A stretch of DNA of 64,000 bases, taken from Oikopleura dioica. Its lineage: Eukaryota; Chordata; Appendicularia; Copelata; Oikopleuridae. The position numbers and the translations under genes are program-made. The stretch lies in NCBI GenBank assembly GCA_907165135.1, contig OU015569.1, positions 11,780,501 to 11,844,500 of the forward strand, in the 5' to 3' direction. Position 1 is the stretch's first letter; the number at the start of each line of letters is the position of its first letter. This document shows, one piece after another, positions 38,301 to 51,800 of this stretch. Under the pieces are notes generated by a model. The model was given only the letters and a program-made list of their open reading frames with translations, was not told the origin of the DNA and made no database searches.

Positions 38301-41300
38301 CTTATATTCCTTCTCGATCTCCCTCAGCGCTTCTTCCTCGTCTCTGATGATGCTTTTCGTCGCGCCGAGTTGCTTCAAATCCTCCAATGTCTTCGTTCCA
38401 GTGTTGTACTTATCCCGCAGTTCTTTAAGTCGCGCTTTCGATCCTTCTGAAACTGCTGCTTCGTCGGAAAACGTTGTCAGCGTTTTTCCCAGGCGAGAGA
38501 AGAGCGTTCCGATTTGAGTGTCGAACTTGCCATCCAATCCCATCATGTTCCAACTGATCATTAAATTCCAAACTCCGGTAACGCTCGAATTCGATGACAA
38601 ATTCGAATCCGAGTGCTCCGTGCCCGAAACGATTTCGATTCCGCCTTCTTTCACTTCACAGCAATTCATCTTTAGTTCACGTGGTTGTCCTTCCCTATCG
38701 AAGAGCAACTCAAAACCTGTGAATTTGCCCTTGAAAGCGGACAAATCGCCGACAGTTCCGCAAACATTTACGTGAGAAATGGTGAGGACGAGGACGTGGC
38801 TTGACCGTGTCACTTCATGTTTCATGTCGATTAGCGGCATTTTCACTTTAAAGTCGTTAACTGTCAAGTTAATGAAGAGTTTCGAAGGCTCCTGGGGCGT
38901 GTTTTTGCTGCTTCCTCCTTTTGTCGGGTGAAGAGGGTTGCCCCCTTGAGCCGGATCAATCTGTCCCTGAACACCACGATTTCGCATCGCGGAAATGCCA
39001 CTTTGACCTTGAGCCTTTTCAATTTCTTCCTTCCAGACGTTATAGGACGAGCGATAGTTCAAATAGACTAGAATGGCGCGATCGATCGCATTTGCATGGA
39101 TAAAGACGACCGGGCTCTTGAGCGTCACGAGGAGCACATCTTCTGCGCTTTCGTTCGTGTTGTGAATGTTCACTCGCGCGTCGAAGGAAGCCATCTTCTT
39201 TTCCTGGCAAATTAGGGCTAGTTTGAGCTCCACGTCGCCGTTGATGATGATTTTGTCGGCCTGGGAAGTAAGGAAGTTGTAGGTAACTGGCGACTTGGTT
39301 CCTTCATCCTCGAAGTTTGCGATAAATGAGTTTATTACAGGTACATCGAGCTTGACAATGTTCCCGGTTGGTGTAGAAGCCTCGACGTTTATTCCTTTCA
39401 TCTGGATTTTGAAGGAGTATTTCATCGGTGTCACGGGCGTCAGTTCTTTAGGCGTCGATGCAGAAGTTGCAGCTGTTTGAAATCCAAGAGCAGGGAACGG
39501 CTCCTCTGTTTTCAACTTGTTGAGAATATCAGTCACTTCCGACTTCAACTCTTCAACGCAGGAGAGAAGAATGTTTAGCAAATCCGTCGTCAAATCCTGT
39601 TGGAATTTTTCGATTTCGCAGCGCCCGCTAAGTAGCTCGGCCCCATCCTTTTTCAGGTCTAGATCGACCTCGATCGAGGGGAAGACGATCTTTTGCGAGA
39701 TCTTTTCTTCGTGATCGGCCGTTCGAAATTCGCCCAAAATGCTGATCTTGTGTTCTGTTACTTTCAAGCTGGAGGTCATCAGGACTTTTTGGCTAGAGCC
39801 GAGAGTTGTCTTTACAGAACTAGGATTCCATTCACCATTCGACGTTATTGGGCCGACTTCGTAATTAGCAGTGACCGACTGTAGCAGATTGATTTTCATG
39901 AAAAAGCCTTTGAAGACGACCTTGAAGATCAACGGCATCGTGGAGGATCGCGAGCTTTTTGAGCTCTCCGACCCGAGTTGAGGACTGAGTTGTCCGTCCG
40001 TAACTGGCAATCCTGCTGGAGGGAGCTTAGGAGCATCGAAATCCGGCGTGTCGATGATGATGCCAGGCTGGTAGCTTTCAAAGTCTTTCAATTGGTGAAA
40101 CAGCTTCTGTGAGGTCCTTGAAAAGATATGATGAAGTTCTTGGACACGAAGGGGCAGTTTCAGATTCACTTTTCCGATTTCAGCGATCAGGTCGATCACC
40201 TTCTGACTTTCGCGCGTGTTTGGATGCGCGTTGAATAACGACCGATCAACAGTAACTTGGAGCACGGCTTGAGTACTTTGTGCTTCGATGAAATCGATGT
40301 TGATCGACTTTAGTTTCACTTTTACTGAAAGTTTGAGCGATGCGAGATTCGGAGAAATGCGCAGTGGTTGGACCCGATTATCCGCGTCGAAGGTCACTTC
40401 TTGAACGTATCTCAGCTGGTCGAGATTGACGGAACCGTCGAGCGCGTTGAGCTGAATCGATAGACTCAATCCACCAACATCGGCGGAGAGACGCGTCGTG
40501 CGAATTGAAAACGAAACTTCCACCCTGAGAGTCGTCTCCGTCTCCAAATTGGAAGCTGAGCTATCTGAGTGGAATTTACCACCAGGGCGGTGAAGTTCCG
40601 TTGCTTGAATCACTGTTGATCGGGCGAGGCGAGAAATGGGAGTTTCGTTTTCGATCTCCATCGTTTCTACAGTGCTTTCTTGAGTTGCTACGTTCAATCC
40701 ATCGTTGTAAACGAACACCAGCCAGACTGGATCTTCGTCTCTGCTCGACAATTCACCGTCGTTGAGCTGCTCTTGGTGGCTGATTTCCTGGTGGATGTCG
40801 ATTGAGTCTTCGGATGAGCAAAGCGAGCTCGGATAATTCAAATGCTCATCGTTACATCTTTCTTCCATTCGTCCAATGCGATGGTCCATCTTCGCCCGGG
40901 CGATATTGTCCACGACTCCGTTCACTTGAACGATTAAACGGACGAGGCTCATGTCCAACCGCTGCGAAATTTCGGAAATATCAAGCGAAACAGAAACCTT
41001 TGGGGGGACATTTTGCAGCTTTTCGAGTTCCGTGTTGGGAATGTCCAGGCAGCCGTTGACTTTGATTTGGTCGAGCTTGAGCACCGGTTGGTTTTCGAGC
41101 GCAAAGGCACGCACCCGCCGCGTTCGGCGCTTTTCGGTTTCTTTGATAAAGACCTGGAAACTGGACAAATTGGCATTGATCTTGCACTGGCTTATTTCTT
41201 CTTTATAAAGACTGGTGAATGTTTCCGGATCGTTGTCAACTGGTACATGGCAGTAATCGAGAATCGACTTCATTTTGATGATGGACTCGACCCCTTCTCG

Positions 41301-44300
41301 GGGCAACGAGTAGTTGTGATTAAATGTTTGCACCTTGGTCGGTCTCCGCGATGCTTCGGTGTGAATATTGTCTACTGGCAGTTTCGGCATTCTGAGAACA
41401 TCAAACATATTGTCCGTGTACTCGGGCCAGTGTTTCTCCTTTCCGTAGCTTTCCATCTCCTTTTGCCACTTTTGACAGACGATGAGAAGGGCTCGTTTGA
41501 GAGTTTGGGACTTCGGGATTTTCAAGTTGGTATAGCTCGTAGTCGGTTGATTCGGTTCCAGGAAGTACTCAGCCTCGTCTGACCCGTCGCGGAAGATCTC
41601 TTTCACGAATTCTGGCAACGAGAGTAGATAGACGTTCGAGGCCGCAGCGCAGAAGGCTACGTTCTTCCGCAACGCTTTGGCAGTTCTCGTCAGGGGTAGT
41701 GTCCCGCCGCCGGTGACGGAGAGATCGTTAATGTTGTCGATCAGTTTTCGGATGTTGAAGTTGAAGAGACTTTCTTTGTCCGTTTTCTCCGTCATGGCAA
41801 CTCGGTGCGCTAGCGGAGCAACAATCACCTTGCATCGTTGGTTTATGACGTCTTCTCTGATGTGCGCGATTTCGTTCGAAATATCTTCCAAGCGTTCTAC
41901 CCAGCTCGAGGCCCCATAAGAAGCGGTCGATAGAAGACTCCACTGGCGCGTGGCACGCGAGAGACTCGACGGAGCAGCTGCCAAGAACCAGATCTTTTCG
42001 ATGTTCATGTTCATCTGCGCTTTTGAAATAAGCCTTTCTCCTTTTAGTTTGATCCCGTCGATGCCTGCTTCTGCCATGATCCATCCCCAATCGTTTTCGC
42101 ATTTGAAGGCGACGGAGACGGACTTTGGCGATCTCTGCGATGTTTCTTGGAGGCAAACGACCGTTGTTCTTTCCGGTTCCTGCCCGTCAATAGAGTTTGC
42201 TCGCAGCTGCAAGTGAAGTCTTCTGAAGGAGGCTGAAGCGATGATGTTTTTGTTTTCTTGCTTCAAATTGGCGGAAACGTCGACTTGCTCCATCCACGCG
42301 ACGAGAAGTGTGGCACACGGCATCGGCTTCTGAAACGAAGTGCCGCTTTCGTTGATGTTTTGGGCCACTTGGCAGAGACCGATTTTGATGTTTTGAATTT
42401 TGAAGTTGAGTTGAAGGGGGCTCTTTCGTTCCTCCGTAATATCCTCATCGTCGTTCTTAATGTGTTCGTCGACGACCTTGGCCATTAGAATCGACGTAAT
42501 CGTTGAATAGTGAAGTCGCTGAACGACCGATTCGATGTCTTCTAGGGCATGGCGAACTGCGGCCAAGCAAAGCGGCGTCGCAAAGACGTCCACAGCTGAG
42601 GTGTTCTCCACGGAATTGAGAGTTACATTGAGCTTCGTTGCGTTCCTGTCCGTGACGGATTGTTTCTGAGAAACGCGCGGAGATTCTGGCTCAAAGTCTA
42701 CGCCGCGTTTTGCATCTCTGATCACTATTCCGCTGCAGACTCGATTGCTACACTCTTTGATCGTCATATCCTCGTCCAAAATCGGCAGCACTTTGTCATA
42801 CATTTCATGATCGATCTCATCCGCTTGAATCGGAGACGCAATCGTGTGAAGAGGAAGATTAGAAGGACGTTGACGAGTTCGCGATTCATTTTTAATAGAA
42901 GCTCTGGAGCTTCTTGATTCTGTTCTGAGGCGATGTTGGCTGACTCGTGAACTGCCCTGGCTTGATTCTTTTGACATTCGCTTTGAGCGGGAGCGGCGGG
43001 AGCCTCGCGAGTCATTCCGTTCTAGGGTCCTGTTGGAGATAATGCTCTCGTTGAAACTGGTGTTTCTCGAGTGCGAATGTGGAGACAACGAAGTGTGCTG
43101 TTTGTTCAACAGTTGATTCTCCATCGTAGTCTCTCCAGTTTCGACATCATCTTCTTCCCCGTCTTCCCCTTCATCTGCCGAGTAGAACTGATCGATGGTA
43201 TCGCTTGAGCCGAAGCTCGAGCTCAAGGCAGAATGAAATCCTTCAGTGACGGAGCTGGCCGTAGTTTTAGCACTTTTGAAGCTCTTGACTGAGATTTTAT
43301 CCAGAGCGCTTGTCGATTCTGCGTTTTCCTTGAGACTCATTTCATTCGAAATCAATCCGGGTTGCCCATAAATGCCATCTTGACTGATCGGTGTTCGTGC
43401 TTTTAGAATCCCTCCAGGAAGGCGAGAAGCGGATTCCGCTCTTGCTCGATCCAGCGAGCCATCGCGAGAACTTTTTGAGCTCATTCGTCCGGTTCCGCCG
43501 AAGATTGAGTTCGACTTGAGCTTCGTGGAGTCGCCCGATTCAGTCGGCTGAAGGAGCCCGTACGAGCTTCGGAAAGACGAGCGAGCAAAAGGCCCATCGG
43601 GGCTGATGCTTCCAGTGCTCTGCGCGATAGAAGTAGCTGTCAGGCGGCTGCAGAACGGGCGCTTTTGGAACTTCTGCTCCAGATCGACCAAAACCGTGTC
43701 TTGGATCAAGCTCTTTCCACGCTGGACGACACCGTCGAGCATCACTTCTGCTGGCGAGTTTTCATCAGGATCGAACCAGGAACAACCCCACGAGTCTTTT
43801 AGCGATGTTCGATAAACCGCTTCTCTGGAATTACTGTCCCAGAGGAAATCCAAGCGTTTTCTCTTCCGGTCGTGTTTTCTCAGCCACGTGTCTTGTTCGT
43901 GCAGCTCACTTTCCACAATGCCCAGTTCGACGGCGATTTCTGACTTGGGAAGCTGAAGCAGTCCTGCTTGCAGCCACTGATTCTCGTAGCAAAGGGCCAC
44001 TTGGACTGAAATGACACCCAAGTTTGCGCAGACAAAGCCGCCACGATCGTCGCAGCGAAGATTGTTGATCGAAACGGACGACTTAGCAACGGAGGCATTT
44101 ACTTTGGCACTTTTGCAGACGGCTGTTACGTCGAGCCCGAGCCAGGAGACTTTTGTCTTTTCGTATTTCATTTCATCGCCGATTTTCAGTTCATAGGGTG
44201 CCTTGAGCTCATACGCCTTGTCCGCAACGCAGAGAATCACTTGATCGAGCCACAGTCCCAAATTCACGACGTCTTCGATTTTAAGCTCTCCGGAGAGTTT

Positions 44301-47300
44301 TCCGATTTCAATTTCTTGCATCCACGCGTATTCCAAAGTCGGCGCAGTGAGAGGCAATCCTTCAGCGGAGAAAAACGCGCTCCCTCGATATTGCAAGCCC
44401 GAGAGGTGGAGATCCGCATATTTGTGGCCGAAAGTTACTTCGATTTCTGACAGGGTCAGTTGCATCCGTGTGCTGGTGTAGTGCTTGTCAAGCTCAAAGA
44501 TCAAAAAGTCGAGTTTCACCAAAGGACCGCCGTTTTGAAGACTCGAGTTTGGTGGCAGAGGCAGACGCGCAGTTAAATCCCGTAGTTCGACTTCGACGAC
44601 GACGGAAAAGGCACGGAAGGGACGGATCCAATCCTTCTCGTTCTGCTTGAAGTCTGTTACCGTATTGGTGTTGATTTCAACGATCTCGCATTCGTTACTA
44701 GACTCCTTGACGAAAGGCGTCACTTGATCCCAGAAACCGAGGACGTTTTCTTTAACATTGAGCAGGACTGGAATGAGCGTTCCAAACGCGACGGGTTCAA
44801 TTTGCTCGGCGAGTATTTTCGCTCTAAGGAAGTCAGCTTCGAGCAGCATCGGATCGTACTGGACCTTGACCTTCTTTCTATACTTGGGATGGGGCATGTA
44901 GTCGCAGTTCCATTTGTACTCGAAGGTTAAATTCAGCTTGTTGAAGGAACCGAGTTCGACGAAGCCATTTTCCGCCTTTGTAATTTCGCGCCAGTAATCG
45001 GCGTCGTAGACGAGCACGCGATTCTGGCCCAAAGAGCGTTGGAAACTTTCTTGAGCCTTGTGCGATGCTTTTTGAATGTGATGCGCGGGAGCACAGGGAG
45101 GGACGAAAATCGCAATAGACCCGTGTCGTGTCACGATGTTAAATACGATTTCTACGCTGGCTGGTGCGAAAGTGTCGAACGGAAGACTGTTCAAAGGGTT
45201 TTAGCTTTTTCATCAACAAGAATAAAGTCAAGCTAGCAAGAACGACTGCAAAAGTCTCTAAGAATATGCCTAAAGGAGAACCCATTCCTGAAGTCAACGT
45301 CGAGTTCTGGAACAGCGATCGCGAGTAAGCTATTCTTACATGTGCTATTTGCACTCTCCGGAACAGGATTCTGGCAGTCGACGTAGTTGTATTCGTTGAC
45401 TGGAAGGAGCACTTCGAGATGGTGGAATCGAATTTTGAATTCGTAGGTGACTGGAACGTAGTGGACAATATCGAGCGGTTGATCAGGACTCCAGTCGTTG
45501 ATGAATTCGGTCATGAACTCCTTGATGGGCCAGACAAAGAGCAACGAGCTCTCGCGGACGTTGACTTCGAAGGACCAAATTTGGTGACGGTTGAAAAACG
45601 TCGGGGTCAGCGTATCAAGCGTTACGGACAGTTCTTTGGCGTGGACGAAGCGTTTCAAGTGCTCTGATTGAAGAGTGATCTTTGCGTCCACCAGATGGAT
45701 CTTCAAAGGGGATACACATCAAGGGAATATAGATTAATGATTGAGCTATATTCTGATTATTAAAAATAAGGACGTGACTATGTTAAATCTTGAAGAAAAT
45801 GGCAATGCCAATAATGTCTACCCTCTTCCCTTTACAGGCATGTGGAACTGCATTCCACTCTCATCAACTTCTTTTGGAAAATAAGGCGAAATCGAGCTCA
45901 TAGAACTTCCACTTCCTGCTTGCACTTGTAATTGCTTTGTGTGGCCATCGCTGCCGAGGAATTCCAGATTCAGCTTGTTGGTCAAGTTTTTTGCTTTTGA
46001 GGCTTTCTGCCGCTTGTCCAGCCGCGTGGAGAACTCGAAGTCGAAACGAAATTGGCGAAGAGAAGGGCTCGTTGGTGGCTGCCACTCTTTTTTCTCAATT
46101 GGAAAGAAAAAACGCCAGATTTTCTCGCGCTGGCGATCGCACCAAGGACCCCAATTGATTGTCGAGTTGTTGGCGAGCTGCAGCGAAACACCCCATTCTG
46201 GGTCTTCGGAGACGAGCGGGTGCGAATCCGAATGCACTTCGCTGGGCAACAAGTCCCAGTAGTAATTCACTGAGGCTTTTCGAGAGACGCAGACCGAGTA
46301 AACGCCTCTTTCGCGATACGAGTTACGATGTTGGTGATCGCTTTGATCAGAAAACACGCGCTGGCCAGTCCCGGGAATCGGCTTGTCATCCTTGTCTGGT
46401 CCTTCATAGCCACTGGAAGGGACGAACATCACTTCGAAATTACGGGCGTCGCCTTCGAAGCTCTGGCGCAGTTTCTTGTCCGGTTTTCGGTACTGGAACA
46501 TTCCTTCCGACAAAGAGCAGACGATCGAGTACGGCAGCGTTTTGTTTCCCATGATGATTCGGCCGTAGAGAACGTTGATTTCAAAGTAGGGACACAAGTC
46601 GTAAATTTCATCCCACCACTTCGAAACTGCCTGCTCAGGATTCGAATTATCCCGCTTCTCCCCGTGAACCGATTCATTGTAGAAGTAATTCCAGTCGCAG
46701 CCGCTGAGTTGAATGTAAACTCGAGAAGTCTTCTTGTTTCGTCGGATGCGTCCTTTTTCCTTGACGTTTTGGCTCGTTTCAGGCGCTAAATTTTACGTTT
46801 TTGCTTATGAAATCGGTGATGAAGAATTTATTTAGACATTTCGAGACATTTTTAGATATCTACGAACATCTTAAGAGACTTTTTAGACATCTTTAGGCAT
46901 TCATAGACAATTTTAGACTCAAGTCGTAAATGAAAAGAAAAATTTGAAAACCTATAATGGGATGAGGCAACCACCAACGAAATATCAAGAAGCCATCGTT
47001 GACCGTGACTGTATAATCGGAAGTGCCGTATCGTAAATTGCGAAACATGATTTTCCCGCCCAAGAGGTTGATTGAGAAACTGCCGAAAGAAATGGACTGT
47101 CCTTTGAAGGCGAAGTACTAAAAAAGCGAATCAGTTCGAAATTCCTCCGAAACGAAATCGAAGAAAAGGTCTTTACTTCGCCATAAAAAAGTGCGAAGGC
47201 AGTAAACTTGAAAAGAAGCTCTCACCTTTGAAATGAACCATCCGAAGAGGCGCGAGTTGTAGAAAGTCAGGTAGATGATCCACAAGCCGGAAACGAACGT

Positions 47301-47339
47301 CACGATGTAGAACTTGGCCCATTCCGACCAGTCCTTCAT
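35350..47339 (-). CDS. BLTP1: Bridge-like lipid transfer protein 1 (KIAA1109 / Tweek homolog)
   Basis: A giant tube-like protein thought to move phospholipids between membranes at contact sites. Exons are 47226-47339, 46952-47117, 45836-46785, 45282-45700, 36972-45186, 36274-36846, 35869-36201, 35737-35824, 35521-35690 and 35350-35478. They sum to 11157 nt (3718 aa), an exact multiple of three, all with GT-AG junctions; human BLTP1 is about 5000 aa. The N-terminus has a membrane anchor, GLWIIYLTFYNSRLFGWF, then the family blocks TVNDGFLIFRWW, DWNYFYNES, NWGPWCDRQREKIWRFFFP, WSPDQPLDIVHYVPVTYEFK and SAEGLPLTAPTLEYAW. The C-terminal FSA_C region is recognisable: MRWGEFDLLLCKS, RHWPPIF, GQELSIVCFDGDFRSADHWVVFS and a terminal LTIPKWFQRGLLDKLD. 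Exon 36972-45186 is 8215 bp. The frame is open a little upstream of 47339 without ATG, so an extra 5' exon is possible. Confidence 0.95.
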
Positions 47340-48899
47340 CGGGTTAACCCAGTCGTACCAAGAAGGCACATCGCTGCTGTCTGATTTATTGGGTACTTAC
47401 TTATTATTTTTATAATTTATGCTTAGCTAGGATCTTAATAAAGAAACTTTCTTTTGGTTAAATTAAATAAGAGAGTCACTATTTAAAGTGGCCGAGAATA
47501 GCCTGTTAGAAAATCGGTATTTTCTATGGCTAGCCCCTAAAATAACATTGATAGGATTCCCATCGAAAACTATCCTATTTAATCATCTAGTTTTCCAAGA
47601 AAGTTTGAATAAAATGGTCGACCATCTTTAGATAAACGCGATTACTTAGGGTCGAACTTCAACATATAACTCTACTACCCATTCCTGTTACAGAAGTAGT
47701 GAAATTCAAATCGCTCATTTTTCAAATAAAAACAAAATCCAAGAAAACACGGAAAAGTTAAAATAATCAGGTGTCAAGAAATACTCTCTGGCTTCATTAT
47801 TTCTCGCTGGAAAAGAAGATTCTTCCTTTTTTTTCTTCCTCTTTTGAAAAGAGTCTTTGCTCAGCGTAGGCGCTTCTTTCTCACCATGAGTTTTTTCAGC
47901 CCGACTCTGCATTTTCTCCGATTTACGATCTTTCCACAAAACTCAAATTCTAAATTCTTTCTTTCCCAATTCTATCCACTGTGTAATGCAAACATACAGT
48001 CACGAACACGCACCCAATCATCACGTTTAATCGGGGGTCCATATCAAGGACCTTGATTTTTCCCGAATAAAATAAGCTTTATTTCTGAACTAAGGAACCT
48101 GTGTAGAAACCTGAGTCAGGGTCCTGAAAGAAAGAGTTCTCACTTATGTTCTGAACCCTGACTCAGGTTTCTACACAGGTTGCCAAGCCGAGACCAAATT
48201 CAAATCGAGCAAAATAACACTTGTTAGCTTTCTGTACTGGAGAGCTTGCTAAGGGTTTCCCCTGGTTTAATCCTTTTTCAAAATGCTAATTTAAAAAGTT
48301 ATGCAAAGAAATGAGACGAGAAATAAGCATGTTAATAATTGTGTATTTGTTGAAGAAGATCATTTTATTTTTCTTAATACTTTTTGATGATTTTGGCAGT
48401 GGCACTTTCTGAGTAAGAGGTTTTAAACTTGAATTCCAAGCAGCACCTTTTCACGCTTTTAGCGGGTGAGGAAAGGATGGATTCAAAACCAGACATTCTC
48501 GGCTTAAAATTATGAAACAGGGAGCTTTCTTTTAAATGGATTAACTTTAATAATAGCCGAATAAGAAATAAAGAGAGAAGTAAGAGAAGGATACAAGCGA
48601 TTATTTGATAATTGCAATTTTAAATGCAGAACTCGTGTTTTTGGAAAATGCACGAGTTCGAGTTGGAACAAGTTGGGAATAAGAAGAATAAGAAAAAGGT
48701 CAATGGGGAGTTGAGGGAAATCGGGGAAGTTGGGTTGATTCAGTTCATTTTTCAGTTTTGAAATTTTGAATATATAAAAATAAATGCATCCTACTCAAGG
48801 AAGGTTCAAAATAAACATTTACAATAATAAGAATGGAAGTTAATTGGGTTCGTTAAAGAACAGGGTCGCTTTCGAGAGAATCATTAATTTTGAATTAAC
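47340..48899. other. Intergenic DNA between BLTP1 and CTCF
   Basis: BLTP1 promoter side (minus) and CTCF 3' side. AT-rich, with one family A MITE at 48095-48192. No coding exon supported. Confidence 0.4.
48095..48192. mobile_element. MITE family A copy, short form
   Basis: The arms AACCTGTGTAGAAACCTGAG and CTCAGGTTTCTACACAGGTT are a perfect inverted pair around a 45-bp core. Confidence 0.88.
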
Positions 48900-51800
48900 T
48901 CATTCCACCGGTTGCGCCATCGACTGGCCCATTTGAGGAGCGTGCATGTATTCTCCATTGCCCATATTTTGGTCTGAAAACATCGCTTAGATGAATGATA
49001 ATAATAATTGCTTTTTAGGTTCTCTTTAGTAGACTAATCAGAGTGAAGCCCTTATATTTTCTGCTCCGAGAAAGGTTAAGACCCTTTTTCACTGGCTAGA
49101 CTTGACTTTGGAAAGAAAATTTAAGGGTGTCACTTTGAAAAGCGATTTCAAAATGCGAATCTTTATGAAAAAGTCCTTGTCTCTTACCGTCGTCAAAAGC
49201 AAAGGGATCATGCTGTTGCTCTTGCTCAAAGCGTTCGGACTTTGCATCGCCTGGATGCACTTGCCGCTGTTGGTGGTGGTGCATTTGCTGCTGCTCTTGG
49301 TGCTGGCCGGGGTGCTGCTCCATTTGGTGCGGGTCGACTTGGTGCATTTCGTGCTCCGCCATTTGCCCTTGATGCTCTTCAATGGGCACTCCTTGCTGCC
49401 CGTCCAGGTGTTGCACGCGCTGGACCATTACCGGCGAACCGTTCTGCCCGATCACGTGACCGTCCTCCTGAAAAACAAAAATATCTAAGCGAGCCCAAAA
49501 TTTTTCAGCATTTGCTCATTAGAATGAGAACGTGGCGAGATTTAAACGTGCTGGAGAGAGAGCTTGGCTGGTGGCGCTGGTGTGGCACCACCACCACTGC
49601 CTGCACCTTTCTTTTTCACCAGCACGTTTGAAAACCCCTTTTTCAACCCTTCTTTTATGTGACTGACCGTGTAGACTAGACCGCCCTGGGAATGACTGCT
49701 TTCCATGTCGTCCATTTCGGAGTCGTAATCTGGATCGAAGATTTGGTTTCCGTCCTCCTGAAAAATGTATTTTTAGCGCTAGAAAGTTCGTGTTCGATTT
49801 TACGTCGATTCTGTAGCGACCGGAGCGGTGCGTCTTTTGATGCTGCATGAGCGACCATCTGTCGTGGAAGACCTCTTCGCAGTAGCGACATTGCATGGGA
49901 ATCTAAACAAAAACAGCGATAAAAACAAAAAACAGCAACGGCGGCATTACCTCTTGATATGAATGTTGTTTGCGCAAGTGAACATTCAAGTCGGACTTTC
50001 GCCCCAACATCGTGTGGCAAATTTCGCCTAAAATCGCGAAATTGAAATCAACAACGAATATTTTTTCGTTTCTTACATTCGAACTTTGGAGCGGTCTTCG
50101 TGTGCTGCTGCATGACGTGCATTTTCAGACTGCCGTGCTGTGTAAATCTCGCCTTGCAGTGCGGACACTCGTAAGGCTTTTCGCCCGTGTGCGAGAACTT
50201 GTGTCGCTTGAGATGGAAGCTGTCTGCAAACGCTTTGCCGCAGATGTCGCAGCTAAAAGGCCGCTCGCCCGTGTGAGATCTAAATATTTTTATACAAGGG
50301 AGTTCTCTTTGACTTTATATATTTTAAGTTTTCATGGCTCCCAATCTTTATTTTATCAAGAAAAAGTTGTCATCATCAGGATTCGAACCTGGCGCCCTTT
50401 GAAGACTACTTATTCTTATTATGTTAGTTTTTAATTAACGATATTTTCTAATAAAAATAATTATGAAGTTTTGGACTGACCTAAAATGGCGACGAAGTTT
50501 TGAAATTTCGACAGAAGCGTATTCGCACAAAGTGCATTTAAACGGTTTTTCGTGGGTGTGTTTGTACCGCCTGTGTCTCGTCAATTCACCAGATGTTACA
50601 AAGGCCATCTCGCAGTTCGCCTCTGGGCACTAGAAAGATATTCAATGAGCACTAGAAGTTGAAGTGTGTTTACCTTGTAAGGCTTGACCCCTAAATGCGT
50701 GTTGATGTGATTCCGCAGCAACGTGTTTGTACGGAAGCGCGCGCGCTAGAAAATGGTCGGGTTAGAAATCGAAATATATCAGAAATTAACCGAGTAAAGC
50801 CCTTAATTTGAGGCAGTGGTAGAGCTATTGTCAATTTAGCCTGAACTAGTGAATAATTGTAGATTTGGTAGATTGACACTAACCCTAACCTCGCCTGAAA
50901 ATAAGGGTGTCACTGTCTTATTTTCGAGGAATCACAGAATGTAGCGCCTCCTTTGTCAATCTTTTATCCTGGGAGGACTTACCATAAATGACATTTGTAG
51001 GGTCTTTCATCGGTGTGTATCTTCATGTGGCGTATCAAATTGGAATGTCTGAAATTAGAATTTCAGCAATTAGTTATTACGAAACCAGAAGTACCTGTGG
51101 GAATAGAAGGCGCATTCTGAGCACTGGTAGATTTTGCGTTTTTCGCCGTTGGCGCCGACCTGAATCGTTCCAGGATACTTCGTCCTTTGCGTAGTTTGCT
51201 GCGACTTTTTGTAGTGATTTTCGATCTTGGGCTCGTTCTGGATCGGCACGTCTAAATCAATCCTTTTATTTTTGCGTTCTTTTCAACTTTCAACGTCAAT
51301 TCTCCTGGGAGAAGTGAACTCTTTCTCATTTTTCTTCCTAAGTAAACTCGAAAGAGCTACTTTCTTTAAATTTTCATTTCAACTAGCGTAGTGACATCCT
51401 TATATTTTCTGCTAAAATTAAAGCTAAGGCATTAGATACGGCCTCAACACTCTATAGCAGAAAATAAGGGTGTCACTTCGTTAAATATCGTAGAAAATAA
51501 TCATTTTTACAAAGACATATTGTGATGACACCCTTCATTTTCTGCTAAAAGTAAGGCTTAGACCCCTATCTTGTACCTTCACTTTATTTCCCGCAGAAAA
51601 CTAACGGTGTCACCACGTAAAATCTCTAAAAAGAAAACTGACCTTGGTAGTCATAAATATTTTCTTGCTGCTTAATTCCTCCATTATCCGTCGTCTCTTC
51701 GTAGACAACGTCTTGGTTGGTGTAATTTCGCAGAGGGACGCCCTTATCTGCGTCGTGATACTCCGGCTCAGCCTGGTAGTCGTACGGATCCGCGGGCTGC

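Noticed and set aside
50361-50396. A complete tRNA gene
   Set aside because: Only the T-arm half is present; there is no A-box or D-arm and no complementary 5' acceptor strand.
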